Of a stretch of 64,000 nucleotides of DNA, positions 17,021-26,421 are shown one piece after another. Both the position numbers and the translations under genes were made by a program. The notes below the pieces were generated by a model, which searched no databases, was not told where the DNA came from, and saw only the letters and a list, made by a program, of their open reading frames with translations. Origin of the DNA: Nesterenkonia sp. Act20 (GTDB taxonomy: Bacteria; Actinomycetota; Actinomycetes; Actinomycetales; Micrococcaceae). The stretch is from the NCBI RefSeq assembly GCF_019173455.1, contig NZ_JADPQH010000001.1:1394391-1458390 (forward strand). The letters run 5' to 3'. How positions within the stretch are numbered: the first letter of the stretch is position 1; every line of letters starts with the position of its first letter.

Positions 17021-17048
17021 CCATCCAGCAGGCCCCTCCGCTCCGAAT
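17021..17048 (+). promoter_or_regulatory. predicted SigK-type promoter of the molybdoenzyme gene
   Basis: CCATCC at 17021-17026, a 16-bp spacer, and CCGAAT at 17043-17048. This is a full match to the mycobacterial SigK consensus. Transcription starting 6-9 bp after CCGAAT would begin at or just before the ATG at 17057, giving a leaderless mRNA. Confidence 0.75.
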
Positions 17049-17056
17049 AAGCAGAC

Positions 17057-18694
17057 ATGACACAGACCGCACGGAAGCAACAAGACCAGGCCCACTATGG
17101 CCCGGGCCAACGACTGCTGCGTCTGGTCCCCCATGCGTTGGCCGGCGTTCTTGCTGCAACCATCTTCCTGGGGGTCGCAGACCTGGTCTCCCGCCTCTTC
17201 GGGCCGACCTCCTCCACGCTCGTCGCGCTCGGCTCCGCGGTCATCCAGCTCTCTCCAAGCTGGTTGCAGGAGTTCGCCATCTCGGCCTTCGGCAACAACG
17301 ACAAGTTGGTGCTCTACATCAGCATGGGTGTGGTCGGCGCCGTCGTCGCCGCACTGATCGGGGTGCTCGCACGCTCACGCATGAAGCTCGCACTGGGTGC
17401 CTTCAGCCTCGTCGCTCTCATCCTGCTGGCAGCGGTCCTGGTGCGCCCGGAGAACTCGGCGATCGACGCCGTGCCCACGCTCATCGGTGCGGCCCTGGGA
17501 CTGTTCGCTCTGCTGCTGCTCGGTGGCGCCGCCACCGGCTGGCTGCGACCGCAGGAACCACGACCCACGGATCGTGACCTTGACACCCGCTCGGGCCGGT
17601 CCCGCGCGGAGGAGTCTGCCCATTCACGACGCCGATTCATCGGCCTCGCGGCGGCCGGAACCGCCATCGCTGCGGGCTCCATCGCCTTCGGCCGTTCCGT
17701 CAACGCCTTCGGACAAGAGGTGGGCCAGGCTGCGGCGCGACAGATGCTTCCCTCCCCCGCCGTGCAGGCCGCCGCCATCCCCGATGCGGCCAGCATAGGT
17801 GTCGAGGGCATGCCGCCCTTCATCACGCCCAATGACAACTTCTACCGGATCGACACCGCTCTGGCGGTCCCTGAGCTGAGCCCGGAGGACTGGTCGCTGC
17901 GCATCCACGGCATGGTCGAGGAAGAGGTCACCATCACGATGGAAGAGCTCCTCGAACTCCCGCTGGTCGAACACCACGTCACCCTGACCTGTGTCTCGAA
18001 CCCCGTAGGCGGCGACCTCGTAGGCAACGCCACCTGGCTCGGCTACCCCATCCGCGAGCTGCTCGCCCGAGCCCGCCCCACGGGCAATGCTGACATGGTG
18101 CTCTCCCGCTCCGTGGACGGATGGACGGCGTCGACTCCCCTGGAGGTGCTCACCGACGAGGACCGTGAATCGCTGGTCGCGGTCGGCATGAACGGCGAGC
18201 CCCTTCCTGCTCAGCATGGCTATCCCGCCCGACTTGTGGTGCCGGGGCTCTACGGCTTCGTCTCCGCCACGAAATGGGTCACCGAGCTCGAGCTCACTCG
18301 CTTCGACGAGCAGACTGCCTATTGGACCGACCGTGGCTGGAATGAACGCGGTCCGGTCCTTGTGGCCTCACGCATCGATGTTCCGCGGCCGCTGGCAGAG
18401 GTGCCGGGCGAGGAGCTCGTCGTGGCAGGCAGCGCCTGGGCCCAGCATGTCGGTGTGGAGAACGTCGAGGTCCGCCTCGACGACGGCGACTGGCAGTCGG
18501 CAGAACTGGCCGAAAAGGTCACCGATGACACCTGGCGGCAGTGGAAGCACACCTTCGCCGGTGTCGACTCAGGACGCCACTCCGTCACAGTGCGCGCGAC
18601 CAACGCCGAGGGCGAAGTGCAGTCCGGCGAACGCCGGGACTCGATCCCGGGATCCGCCACGGGCCATCACCGGATCGAATTCAGCGTCAGCTGA
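17057..18694 (+). CDS. membrane-anchored sulfite-oxidase-family molybdopterin oxidoreductase
   Basis: A 545-residue protein. Residues 1-165 contain about four transmembrane helices. A twin-arginine-like RRRFIGLAAAG segment lies at 191-201. The molybdopterin-binding domain (PF00174) follows from about 250, with the Mo-ligand Cys312 in VTLTCVSNPVGGD. A C-terminal Mo-cofactor dimerisation domain (PF03404) covers about 430-545. The active site is predicted to face outside the membrane. The substrate is unknown; methionine-sulfoxide or sulfite chemistry are family possibilities. It has a SigK-type promoter, and modAB lies just beyond the next gene. Confidence 0.9.
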   Translation: MTQTARKQQDQAHYGPGQRLLRLVPHALAGVLAATIFLGVADLVSRLFGPTSSTLVALGSAVIQLSPSWLQEFAISAFGNNDKLVLYISMGVVGAVVAALIGVLARSRMKLALGAFSLVALILLAAVLVRPENSAIDAVPTLIGAALGLFALLLLGGAATGWLRPQEPRPTDRDLDTRSGRSRAEESAHSRRRFIGLAAAGTAIAAGSIAFGRSVNAFGQEVGQAAARQMLPSPAVQAAAIPDAASIGVEGMPPFITPNDNFYRIDTALAVPELSPEDWSLRIHGMVEEEVTITMEELLELPLVEHHVTLTCVSNPVGGDLVGNATWLGYPIRELLARARPTGNADMVLSRSVDGWTASTPLEVLTDEDRESLVAVGMNGEPLPAQHGYPARLVVPGLYGFVSATKWVTELELTRFDEQTAYWTDRGWNERGPVLVASRIDVPRPLAEVPGEELVVAGSAWAQHVGVENVEVRLDDGDWQSAELAEKVTDDTWRQWKHTFAGVDSGRHSVTVRATNAEGEVQSGERRDSIPGSATGHHRIEFSVS

Positions 18695-19880
18695 TCCTCT
18701 CAGGCTGAGCATGGCCTGCTTGGAACTGCAGAATCCGTCGGATGCCCTCGGCCACTGCGGGCTCCCCGGGCGCCAGGCTCAGCCTGACCCATTGGGTCCC
18801 GGCCACCGGATCGAAATCTGTGCCGGGCACGATGGCCACACCTGCCTCCTCCAGGAGCGCTCGGCAGTAGGCGGTCGAATCGCCGAACCGGTCGAGCTGC
18901 GCTCCGAGATGCGCATAGACATAGAACGCCCCGTCGGCCGGGGCGACCTCGCCCCAGCCCAGGTCACCGAGCTGGCTGAGCACCACCTCGCGCGCTGCCG
19001 CGTACCCCTGGACCTGATCGGCGGCGAAGCTCAGCGACTCCGGCGTGAACGCTTCCACCGCGGCCAGCTGGGTGGCATGCGGAGGACACAGGGCGACATT
19101 GCCGGCGAGCCTGGAGACCGGGTCCACCAGATGCTCGGGCAGCACCATCCAACCCAGGCGCCAACCGGGCATCCCCCAATACTTGGAGAACGAGGAGATG
19201 ACCACCGCCCGTGCATCGATCTCACTGGCGCTGACATTCTCGGCGCCGAAGCTGATGCCGTGGTAGATCTCATCGCTGAGAAGCTGCACCTCATGTTCGG
19301 CGCACCAGCCGGAGAGCTCGGCCAGCTTCTCCCGATCGATCATGGTGCCGGTGGGGTTCGCCGGAGAGGCGAGGATGACGCCGGCGAGCCCGCCCTCACG
19401 GCGCTGAGCCTCAAGCTGCGCCACAGTGGGCTGAAAGCGCTCTGCCGGGCCGCAGTCGAGGTCCACCACCTCGATGCCCAGGGCGGTGAGGATGTTGCGG
19501 TAGGCCGGGTAGCCGGGTCGGGCCAGCGCCACCCGATCCCCCGGGTCGAAGGCCGCCAGGAAGCTGAGCATGAAGGCACCCGAGGAGCCGGTGGTCACGG
19601 CGATCCGGTGCACCGGCACGCTGACTCCGTACCAGCGCTGGTAGTGCTCCGCGATCGCTTCCCGCAGCGGCATGATCCCCATCGCGGCGGTGTAGTTCAG
19701 CACGGTGTTCTTCGAGTGGATCTGCGCCGCAGCCTGATTCACCCCCGCAGGCGCGCCGGATCCGGGCTCCCCTGCGGTCAGCGAGACCACATCCCGGCCC
19801 GCGGCGCGCATGGCGTCGATCCGGCCCAGGATGCTCATCACTTCGAAACCGGGCACCTGTGATCTCTTCGAAGGCAACAT
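18687..19880 (-). CDS. PLP-dependent class I aminotransferase
   Basis: A 397-residue fold-type I aminotransferase. Motifs are VVSLTAGEPGSGAP, VTTGSSGAFMLSFLAAFDPGD, LASPANPTGTM, LSDEIYHGISF, the lysine segment SSFSKYWGMPGWRLGW, and VRLSLAPGE near the end. It resembles aspartate/alanine-type enzymes, but the substrate cannot be read. Its last 8 bp overlap the convergent molybdoenzyme gene. The ATG at 19880 lies inside the modA upstream region, so both promoters share less than 30 bp. Confidence 0.86.
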   Translation of the reverse strand: MLPSKRSQVPGFEVMSILGRIDAMRAAGRDVVSLTAGEPGSGAPAGVNQAAAQIHSKNTVLNYTAAMGIMPLREAIAEHYQRWYGVSVPVHRIAVTTGSSGAFMLSFLAAFDPGDRVALARPGYPAYRNILTALGIEVVDLDCGPAERFQPTVAQLEAQRREGGLAGVILASPANPTGTMIDREKLAELSGWCAEHEVQLLSDEIYHGISFGAENVSASEIDARAVVISSFSKYWGMPGWRLGWMVLPEHLVDPVSRLAGNVALCPPHATQLAAVEAFTPESLSFAADQVQGYAAAREVVLSQLGDLGWGEVAPADGAFYVYAHLGAQLDRFGDSTAYCRALLEEAGVAIVPGTDFDPVAGTQWVRLSLAPGEPAVAEGIRRILQFQAGHAQPERIS

Positions 19881-19890
19881 CCATCCAGCC

Positions 19891-19896
19891 TATAGA
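19891..19896 (+). promoter_or_regulatory. -10 element of modA
   Basis: TATAGA at 19891-19896, 10 bp before the modA ATG, fits a leaderless or near-leaderless transcript. No convincing -35 is visible, and no ModE-type palindrome. Confidence 0.4.
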
Positions 19897-19906
19897 CTCA
19901 GCCCCT

Positions 19907-20716
19907 ATGCGCACCTCAGCCGGACTCCTTGCAGCGGCGCTGCTGGTGCTTCCAGGCTGCGCCCCAGCTCCGAACGCCGCTGACGGCCAGGACGCCGATG
20001 ACCAGCACACGGCAGCCCAGATCACCGTCTTCGCGGCCGCCTCGCTGGATGAGGTGATGACCACCGTGGCCGATGACTACACGGCCGCCTCCGGAGTGGA
20101 CGTTGAGATCAGCTCCGCAGGCTCCGCGGGGCTGCTCGCACAGCTTCAGCAGGGAGCACCGGCCGATGTGTTCATCCCCGCCGATGAACAGACCATGGAG
20201 CGCGCCGCGTCGGCCGAGCTGATCACACCGCCCACGCGGCGCATCGCGGCGAACACTCTGGTGATCGCGGTCCCCGCCGGGAACCCGGCACAGATCCGAT
20301 CTCTGCAGGATCTCGACACCTCCCCCGCAGCGGATTCCCCCGAATCCTCCCCCGCCCTGGTGGTCTGTGCCGAGCAGGTGCCCTGCGGTGCGGCCGCCCA
20401 GCAGGCCGCCGACGCCGCAGGGGTCACGCTGTCTCCGGTCAGCGAGGAGCTTGCGGTCACCGATGTCCTGGGCAAGGTCAGCAGCGCAGAGGCCGACGCC
20501 GGCCTGGTCTATTCCACCGATGTGCTCCGCGCCGGAGATCAGCTGGACTCGGTGGAGATCGAGGGGGCCGAGGCCTACCCGAACCACTACCCCGCGGCCG
20601 TTCTGCAGGGCTCCGCGCAGCCAGCCGCCGCCCGTGACTTCATTGAGTTTCTGCTCAGCGCGCCCGGACAGCGGGCGCTGCGTGAGGCCGGATTCTCCCC
20701 GGGAGACCCTGGATGA
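19907..20716 (+). CDS. modA: molybdate ABC transporter substrate-binding lipoprotein
   Basis: A 269-residue periplasmic-type binding protein with a signal peptide and lipobox LPGC (Cys18). Typical ModA segments are [46 protein letters not shown], the terminal [20 protein letters not shown], and a hinge [21 protein letters not shown]. It delivers molybdate to ModB. The ATG at 19907 places the signal peptide correctly; an upstream in-frame ATG at 19859 would bury it. Overlaps modB as ATGA. Confidence 0.92.
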   Translation: MRTSAGLLAAALLVLPGCAPAPNAADGQDADDQHTAAQITVFAAASLDEVMTTVADDYTAASGVDVEISSAGSAGLLAQLQQGAPADVFIPADEQTMERAASAELITPPTRRIAANTLVIAVPAGNPAQIRSLQDLDTSPAADSPESSPALVVCAEQVPCGAAAQQAADAAGVTLSPVSEELAVTDVLGKVSSAEADAGLVYSTDVLRAGDQLDSVEIEGAEAYPNHYPAAVLQGSAQPAAARDFIEFLLSAPGQRALREAGFSPGDPG

Positions 20717-21510
20717 GCCGGCGACCAACGGTGATCATGCCGCGCTGGGTCCTGTTCCCTGCCGCGATCGGCGCCGCATTCATCCTGCTGCCCATCGTCG
20801 CGCTGCTGACCCGAGTCGATCCTGCGGAGCTCCCCTTCCTGCTGAGCTCTCCCAGCGCAGTGGCCGCGCTCTGGCTGAGCCTGCGCACCGCGCTGCTCGC
20901 GACCGTGCTGTGCGTGATCCTCGGCGTGCCGCTGGCGCTGATGCTCTCCCAGCACAGGTTCCCGGGCAGCGGATTGCTGCGCACCCTGATCCTGCTGCCC
21001 CTGGTGCTGCCCCCGGTCATCGGCGGAATCGCGCTGCTGACCACGTTCGGGCGTCAGGGACTGCTGGGACAGAGCCTGGAGATCCTCGGTGTGCAGGTCG
21101 CGTTCTCCACGGCCGCGGTGGTGCTCGCGCAGACCTTCGTCTCACTGCCCTTCATGGTCATCGCCGTGGAGGCGGCGATCCGCGGAGTGCAGAAGGAAGT
21201 GGTGGAGGCCGCCGTCGTCGACGGGGCCGGCCCGACCCAGCTGCTGCGCAGCATCGTGCTGCCGCTGATCACCCCGGGACTGGCCTCGGGGGTCGTGCTG
21301 GCCTTTGCTCGATCACTCGGGGAGTTCGGCGCGACCATCGCCTTCGCCGGCAGCCTCCAGGGGGTCACCCGGACGCTTCCGCTGGAGATCTACCTCCAGC
21401 GTGAGACCGACCCCGACGCCGCCGTCGCGCTGTCTGTGCTGCTGATCCTGGTGGCGGTGGTGGTCATCGGGCTCACCCGGCCACGTACCGCGCCAGATGC
21501 TCTCCGGTGA
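20713..21510 (+). CDS. modB: molybdate ABC transporter permease
   Basis: A 265-residue ABC permease with about six helices. The EAA loop reads [29 protein letters not shown], and [18 protein letters not shown] is characteristic of ModB. It is complete by length. Its 3' end overlaps the convergent uvrA-like gene by 38 bp. No modC ATPase follows or appears anywhere else in the window, so the transporter needs an ATPase encoded elsewhere. Confidence 0.92.
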   Translation: MSRRPTVIMPRWVLFPAAIGAAFILLPIVALLTRVDPAELPFLLSSPSAVAALWLSLRTALLATVLCVILGVPLALMLSQHRFPGSGLLRTLILLPLVLPPVIGGIALLTTFGRQGLLGQSLEILGVQVAFSTAAVVLAQTFVSLPFMVIAVEAAIRGVQKEVVEAAVVDGAGPTQLLRSIVLPLITPGLASGVVLAFARSLGEFGATIAFAGSLQGVTRTLPLEIYLQRETDPDAAVALSVLLILVAVVVIGLTRPRTAPDALR

Positions 21511-23857
21511 GCGTGGAGGCCTCTGAGATGAGATCGCCCGGTGTGCCGGTGAAGACCACGCGTCCGCCGTCGGTGCCTGCTCCGGGGCCCAGGTCGATGA
21601 TCCAATCGGCGTGCGCCATCACCGCCTGATGATGTTCGATCACCACCACCGATGTCCCGGAGTCGACCAGCCGGTCGAGCAGAGCGAGCAGGTTCTCCAC
21701 ATCCGCCAGGTGCAGCCCGGTGGTGGGCTCGTCCAACACATAGACTCCGCCGGGGTCTGACATCTTGGTGGCGAGCTTGATGCGCTGGCGCTCACCGCCG
21801 GAGAGCGTGTTCAGCCGCTGGCCCAGCCGCAGGTAGCCCAACCCGACGTCGCTCAACCGGGTCAGGATCTTTGACGCGGCGGGCAGTCGGGCGGCTCCGT
21901 CGGCGAAGAACTCGAGGGCTTGATCCACGGAGAGGTTCAGCACTTCGCTGATGTTCTTGGCCCCGCCGCCACCACCGCCGCTCTCCTCATCACCGAGGGT
22001 GTACTCGAGCACCTCATGGCGGAAGCGTCGGCCTTCACACTCCTCACATGGACTCGCGACGGTCTCCATCACGCCCAGTTCGGTGTAGATGACTCCGGCG
22101 CCGCCGCAGCTCGGGCAGGCGCCCTCGGAGTTCGCGCTGAACAGTGCCGGCTTGACTCCATTGGCCTTGGCGAAGGCCTTGCGGATCGGTTCGAGCAGTC
22201 CCGTGTAGGTCGCGGGGTTCGAGCGGGACGAGCCCTTGATCCCGGTCTGGTCGATGAACGCCACGCCCTCCCGCCCGGCCAGGCTGCCCTCGATCAGGGT
22301 GGACTTGCCGGAGCCGGCCACGCCGGTGACCACTGTGAGCACGCCGGTGGGGATGTCCACGTCCACGCGCTGCAGGTTGTTGGCCTGTGCCCCGCGGACC
22401 TCGATCGCCCCGTCAGGCTCGCGCACCCGGTCCTTGACCTGCGCGCGGTAGTCCAGGTGTCGGCCGGTCAGCGTATCGGCCCGGCGAAGGCCCGCCACGG
22501 TGCCCTCGAAGCACAGCTCGCCGCCATCCTCCCCGGCTCGCGGACCCAGGTCCACGACATGATCGGCGATCTCGATGGTCTCGGGCTTGTGCTCCACCAC
22601 CAGGACTGTGTTGCCCTTGTCCCGCAGCCGCAGCAGCATCTGGTTCATCCGTGCGATGTCATGCGGGTGCAGCCCGATCGTGGGCTCATCGAAGACATAG
22701 GTGATGTCGGTCAGTGCCGAGCCGAGGTGGCGGATCATCTTCACCCGCTGCGCCTCACCACCTGAGAGGGTCCCGGCGGGACGGTCCAGGCTGAGGTAAC
22801 CCAGCCCGATCTCGATGAAGTGCTCGACGGTCTCCAGCAGGGCCGAGCGCAGCGGAGCCACGGCGGGGATATCGAGGGTGCGCAGCCACTCGGCGAGATC
22901 GCGCAGCTCCATGGCGCAGACCTCGGCGATGTTGAGACCCTGCAGCCTGACCGAGCGGGTCAGTTCGCTGAGCCGACTTCCCTCACATGCGGGGCAGGTC
23001 ACGAAGGTGACCGCGCGGTCCACAAAGGCCTTGATATGAGACTGCATGGCTTCGCGGTCCTTGGAGAGCATGGACTTGCGGACCTGAGGCACGAGCCCCT
23101 GATAGGTCATGTTGATCCCGCTCATCTTGACCTTCTCCTGCTCCCGGTAGAGCAGATCGTGGCGCTCCTGCTCCGTGTAGTCCCGCACCGGCTTGTCCGG
23201 ATCGAAGAATCCGGATTCGGCATAGAACTTCACCGACCAGCCTCCGGCCTTATAGCCGGGCACCGTGATGGCGCCCGCGTTCAGCGATTTGGACTCATCG
23301 ATCAGCTGAGAGACATCGATGTCATTGATCTGCCCACGGCCTTCGCAGCGCGAGCACATCCCGCCGGTGATGCTGAATTCACGGCGTTCCTTGGTCTTCT
23401 CGCCGGCACGCTCGAAAGTCACCGCACCGGCTCCGCTGATGCTGGCCACGTTGAAGGAGAATGCCTGAGGTGAGCCGATATGAGGTTCACCGACCCGGCT
23501 GAAGAGGATCCGCAGCAGGGTGTACACATCCGTGACGGTGCCGACGGTGGAGCGCACATTGGCGCCGAGGCGCTCCTGGTTGACCACTATTGCCGCGGTC
23601 AGCCCCTGGAGATCGTCGACCTCGGGGCGGTTCAGACTGGGCATGAACCCCTGCAGGAAGGCGCTGTAGGTCTCATTGATCATCCGCTGGGATTCGGCAG
23701 CGATCGTGCCGAACACCAGCGATGACTTACCCGAGCCGGACACCCCGGTGAAGACCGTCAGCGCATGTTTGGGAATCTCGAGGCTGAATCCCTTGAGGTT
23801 GTTCTCCCGCGCGCCGACCACGCGGATGACGTCATGGTGACTGCGCTCTCTGCTCAC
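21473..23857 (-). CDS. UvrA-family excinuclease subunit paralogue (short, UvrA2/DrrC-like)
   Basis: A 794-residue twin ABC ATPase; full UvrA is about 940-960. The first half has [18 protein letters not shown], zinc-type [22 protein letters not shown] and [12 protein letters not shown]. The second half has [24 protein letters not shown] with [24 protein letters not shown] and [13 protein letters not shown]. The shortening resembles UvrA2 proteins linked to resistance against DNA-intercalating drugs, not general repair. Start GTG 23857, 19 bp after rlmN, so probably an operon. Whether it can bind UvrB is unknown. Confidence 0.85.
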   Translation of the reverse strand: MSRERSHHDVIRVVGARENNLKGFSLEIPKHALTVFTGVSGSGKSSLVFGTIAAESQRMINETYSAFLQGFMPSLNRPEVDDLQGLTAAIVVNQERLGANVRSTVGTVTDVYTLLRILFSRVGEPHIGSPQAFSFNVASISGAGAVTFERAGEKTKERREFSITGGMCSRCEGRGQINDIDVSQLIDESKSLNAGAITVPGYKAGGWSVKFYAESGFFDPDKPVRDYTEQERHDLLYREQEKVKMSGINMTYQGLVPQVRKSMLSKDREAMQSHIKAFVDRAVTFVTCPACEGSRLSELTRSVRLQGLNIAEVCAMELRDLAEWLRTLDIPAVAPLRSALLETVEHFIEIGLGYLSLDRPAGTLSGGEAQRVKMIRHLGSALTDITYVFDEPTIGLHPHDIARMNQMLLRLRDKGNTVLVVEHKPETIEIADHVVDLGPRAGEDGGELCFEGTVAGLRRADTLTGRHLDYRAQVKDRVREPDGAIEVRGAQANNLQRVDVDIPTGVLTVVTGVAGSGKSTLIEGSLAGREGVAFIDQTGIKGSSRSNPATYTGLLEPIRKAFAKANGVKPALFSANSEGACPSCGGAGVIYTELGVMETVASPCEECEGRRFRHEVLEYTLGDEESGGGGGGAKNISEVLNLSVDQALEFFADGAARLPAASKILTRLSDVGLGYLRLGQRLNTLSGGERQRIKLATKMSDPGGVYVLDEPTTGLHLADVENLLALLDRLVDSGTSVVVIEHHQAVMAHADWIIDLGPGAGTDGGRVVFTGTPGDLISEASTLTGEHLARYVAG

Positions 23858-23876
23858 GGAGTGGGTCCTCTGCCTC

Positions 23877-25295
23877 TCAGTCCTCGGCCGCTGCCAGCTG
23901 GCCGCAGGCGCCGTCGATCTCCTTGCCGCGGGTGTCGCGCAGCGTGGTGGGCACCCCGAGCGACTCGAGCCGGTTCACGAAGGCGCGCATGACCTCGGGC
24001 TCCGATGAGGTCCAGATGGACCCGGGCGTGGGGTTCAGCGGGATCGGGTTCACATGGACCCAGCCGCGGCCGCGGGCGTTGAGCTTCTCGGCCAGCAGCT
24101 CCGCGCGCCACAGGTGATCATTCATGTCCTTGATCAGCGCATATTCGATGGAGACCCGCCGACCGGTGGTCTCGTAATAGTGGTACGCGGCGTCGATGGC
24201 CTCGTCGGCCTTCCAGCGCGAGTTCACCGGGATGAGCTCATCGCGCAGCTGATCATCGGGGGCATGCAGGCTCAGCGCGAAGGTGATCGGCAGGTTCTCG
24301 TCGGCGAGCTTGCGGATGGCCGGAACCAGGCCCACCGTGGAGATGGTGATGCCTCGGGCGCTCATGCCCAGGCCCTCCGGGGCGGGGTCGACCATGCGGC
24401 GCACGGCGCTCATCACGCGCTTATAGTTCGCCAGCGGCTCGCCCATCCCCATGAACACGATGTTCGAGACGCGCTGCGGACCGACCCCCGACGACGACGC
24501 ACCCTTGCCCGCCGCTGCCGAGGCCTCGGACTCGGCGAATTCGGTCTCCTCACCCAGGGCCGCGTGGTCCTGCTCCTCCGCGATCTCGGCGGCGTTCGGG
24601 GCATCCAGCTCTCCGGCGGCGATCGCCCGGTTGGCCTGGACGATCTGATCCACGATCTCCGCGGAGGACATGTTGCGCGTGAGCCCGTTCTGGCCCGTGG
24701 CGCAGAAGGGGCAGTTCATCCCGCAGCCGCACTGCGAGGAGATGCACAGCGTGATCCGGCTGCGATAGCGCATCAGCACAGACTCCACCAGGGCGCCGTC
24801 GAAGAGCCGCCAGAGGAACTTGATCGTGGCGCCGTCGTCAGTCTTCAGCCGGCGGACCTCGGTGAGCAGCGGGGGAAGGAACTCCTCCACGAGCTGCTCG
24901 CGGGTCTCTGCGGGGAGATCGGTCATCTGCTCCGGATCGGCGGTGTAGTGCCGGAAGTAGTGCACGGAGAGCTGCTTGGCGCGGAAGCCGGAGATGCCCA
25001 GCTCCTTGGCCTTGTCGATGCGTTCATCCAGCGTCATGTCCGCGAGGTGTTTCGGGGGCTGCTTGACCTTGGGCTGGGCGAACTGGAGCTTCGGCCGACC
25101 TTCGGCGTCCATGGGCTGCTGCCAGCCCTCGGCCTTGGGCCGGATCTGCGGACGCGAGGCATCAGCGTTCGACCCGCCAGCCGGAGCCTTGGAGCCACCC
25201 CCGGCGGCAGGCGGCTGACCTGCGGCGCGGCGGGCCGACCCCTGCTTGGGTGCGGAGCTGGAGGGTTCTGGGCGCGGGTTCTTCGAAGGAGACAT
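23877..25295 (-). CDS. rlmN: 23S rRNA (A2503-C2)/tRNA (A37-C2) methyltransferase RlmN
   Basis: A radical-SAM methyltransferase of 472 residues. The cluster motif is [36 protein letters not shown] and ALSLHAPDD are typical, and the second catalytic Cys is in DGACGQL. It is longer than usual (about 350-400) because of a low-complexity N-terminal extension of about 80 residues and an acidic Ala/Glu/Ser-rich insertion between EIVDQIV and RVSNIVFMG. Homology starts near [17 protein letters not shown], so the true start could be internal; ATG 25295 is the annotated choice. Confidence 0.93.
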   Translation of the reverse strand: MSPSKNPRPEPSSSAPKQGSARRAAGQPPAAGGGSKAPAGGSNADASRPQIRPKAEGWQQPMDAEGRPKLQFAQPKVKQPPKHLADMTLDERIDKAKELGISGFRAKQLSVHYFRHYTADPEQMTDLPAETREQLVEEFLPPLLTEVRRLKTDDGATIKFLWRLFDGALVESVLMRYRSRITLCISSQCGCGMNCPFCATGQNGLTRNMSSAEIVDQIVQANRAIAAGELDAPNAAEIAEEQDHAALGEETEFAESEASAAAGKGASSSGVGPQRVSNIVFMGMGEPLANYKRVMSAVRRMVDPAPEGLGMSARGITISTVGLVPAIRKLADENLPITFALSLHAPDDQLRDELIPVNSRWKADEAIDAAYHYYETTGRRVSIEYALIKDMNDHLWRAELLAEKLNARGRGWVHVNPIPLNPTPGSIWTSSEPEVMRAFVNRLESLGVPTTLRDTRGKEIDGACGQLAAAED

Positions 25296-25345
25296 CGTCT
25301 TGATTGTCCCACGGGGGCCGGGGAACCGGTATGCCGGCGCTGGAT

Positions 25346-25420
25346 GCGCGGCTGCGACCCTCAGGCCCCTGCGCGGCTGCGACCCTCAGGCCCCTGCGCG
25401 GCTGCGACCCTCAGGCCCCT
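25346..25420. repeat. three perfect 25-bp tandem repeats over the stop codon of the siderophore reductase gene
   Basis: Three identical 25-bp copies (25346-25370, 25371-25395, 25396-25420). Each begins GCGCGGCTGC and ends CAGGCCCCT, and a partial fourth copy follows. Each carries TGA on the minus strand, at 25411-25413, 25386-25388 and 25361-25363. The first of these ends the adjacent gene. Spacing of 25 puts the three TGAs in three different frames. Identity between copies implies recent duplication. Confidence 0.9.
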
Positions 25421-26421
25421 GCGCGGCCGTGCTTCCAGTAGCCCATGAACGAGACCTGTTTGCGGCTGAGCCCGACGTCCTTGACCAGGTGCCTGCGGAG
25501 CCCGGTGATGACCCCGGCCTCCCCCGCGAGCCAGGCGTACTCACGGAACCCGTCGGCGTCGGCGACCTCCCAGAGCAGGTCCCCCTCAGCGATCTCACCG
25601 AGCTCCTCGGCACCCGAGGGCGCGCCCACCGGCTCGCCGCGGGAGGGCTGCCAGGAGGAGCGGCGCTGGGCAAAGATCTCGCCCCGCCGCCGGCCCCAGT
25701 TCTGCACGGCCCGGGTCAGCGGCTCACCGCGGTCGGCACCCTCGCGGGGAAGCCAATAGATCTCCACGCCGGAGCGATTCACCACGTCGAGAGCGTCGGC
25801 CCGGGTGGGGATCTCCAGATAGGCCTCCCCGTGGATGCGCTCCGGGAGCATCTCCAGGATGGCGCAGATGGCGGGAACCGCCGTCTCATCGCCGGCAAGA
25901 AGGATGTCACGCGCAGTGCCGGGGTTGAACTCGATGCCGCCGCCGGCCTTGGAGGACCGGCCATCCGGACCGATGATGACCAGCTCGTCCCCGACCTCCG
26001 CCTGGACCGCCCAGGCCGAGGCCGGGCCCTCTGTGCCGTGGACCACGAAGTCCACGTCGATCTGATCCTCACGGGGCCTGATGCTTCGTGCGGTGTAGGT
26101 CCGGATGGGGTTGCGCTCGGCCTCGGGCAGCTGCCTCCAGGTGGTGTACCAGGTCATCGCCTCCGGCTGCGGGTCGCTGAAGAGCCCCAGCTCGGGCAGC
26201 GTGCCGTCGGCACGGGGAAGCAGCAGCTTGATCCGCTGATCGAGTCCGCCCGTGTAGAAGTGCCGCAGCTCCTCATCCTGCAGAGTGAACCGCAGGAAGT
26301 TCGGGCTCAATCGCTGCACACGGGCCACCACGGTGCGGTAGGCGCGCTGCGGGGCGGGCTCGGCGGACACCCCCGCGGCGGTGCTGCGGGGAGCTGCTTC
26401 GGCGAGGCTGGAGCGCAGCAT
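25411..26421 (-). CDS. siderophore-interacting protein (FAD-dependent ferric reductase)
   Basis: A 336-residue SIP/ViuB-family flavoprotein that reduces imported ferric siderophores to release iron. The FAD-binding motif is RTYTARSIRP, the NAD(P)H domain has LLAGDETAVPAICAILE, and the end AWLAGEAGVITGLRRHLVKD and GYWKHGRA is family-typical. ATG 26421 overlaps the binding-protein TGA by one base. Its stop lies in a 25-bp tandem repeat. Part of the iron-uptake cluster that faces an IdeR-like box. Confidence 0.9.
   Translation of the reverse strand: MLRSSLAEAAPRSTAAGVSAEPAPQRAYRTVVARVQRLSPNFLRFTLQDEELRHFYTGGLDQRIKLLLPRADGTLPELGLFSDPQPEAMTWYTTWRQLPEAERNPIRTYTARSIRPREDQIDVDFVVHGTEGPASAWAVQAEVGDELVIIGPDGRSSKAGGGIEFNPGTARDILLAGDETAVPAICAILEMLPERIHGEAYLEIPTRADALDVVNRSGVEIYWLPREGADRGEPLTRAVQNWGRRRGEIFAQRRSSWQPSRGEPVGAPSGAEELGEIAEGDLLWEVADADGFREYAWLAGEAGVITGLRRHLVKDVGLSRKQVSFMGYWKHGRAGA

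Noticed and set aside
18216-19862. A 548-codon plus-strand frame
   Set aside because: Runs out of frame across the end of the molybdoenzyme gene and antisense to the aminotransferase; no recognisable domain.
25346-25420. CRISPR array
   Set aside because: The copies abut directly with no spacers, so this is a simple tandem repeat.
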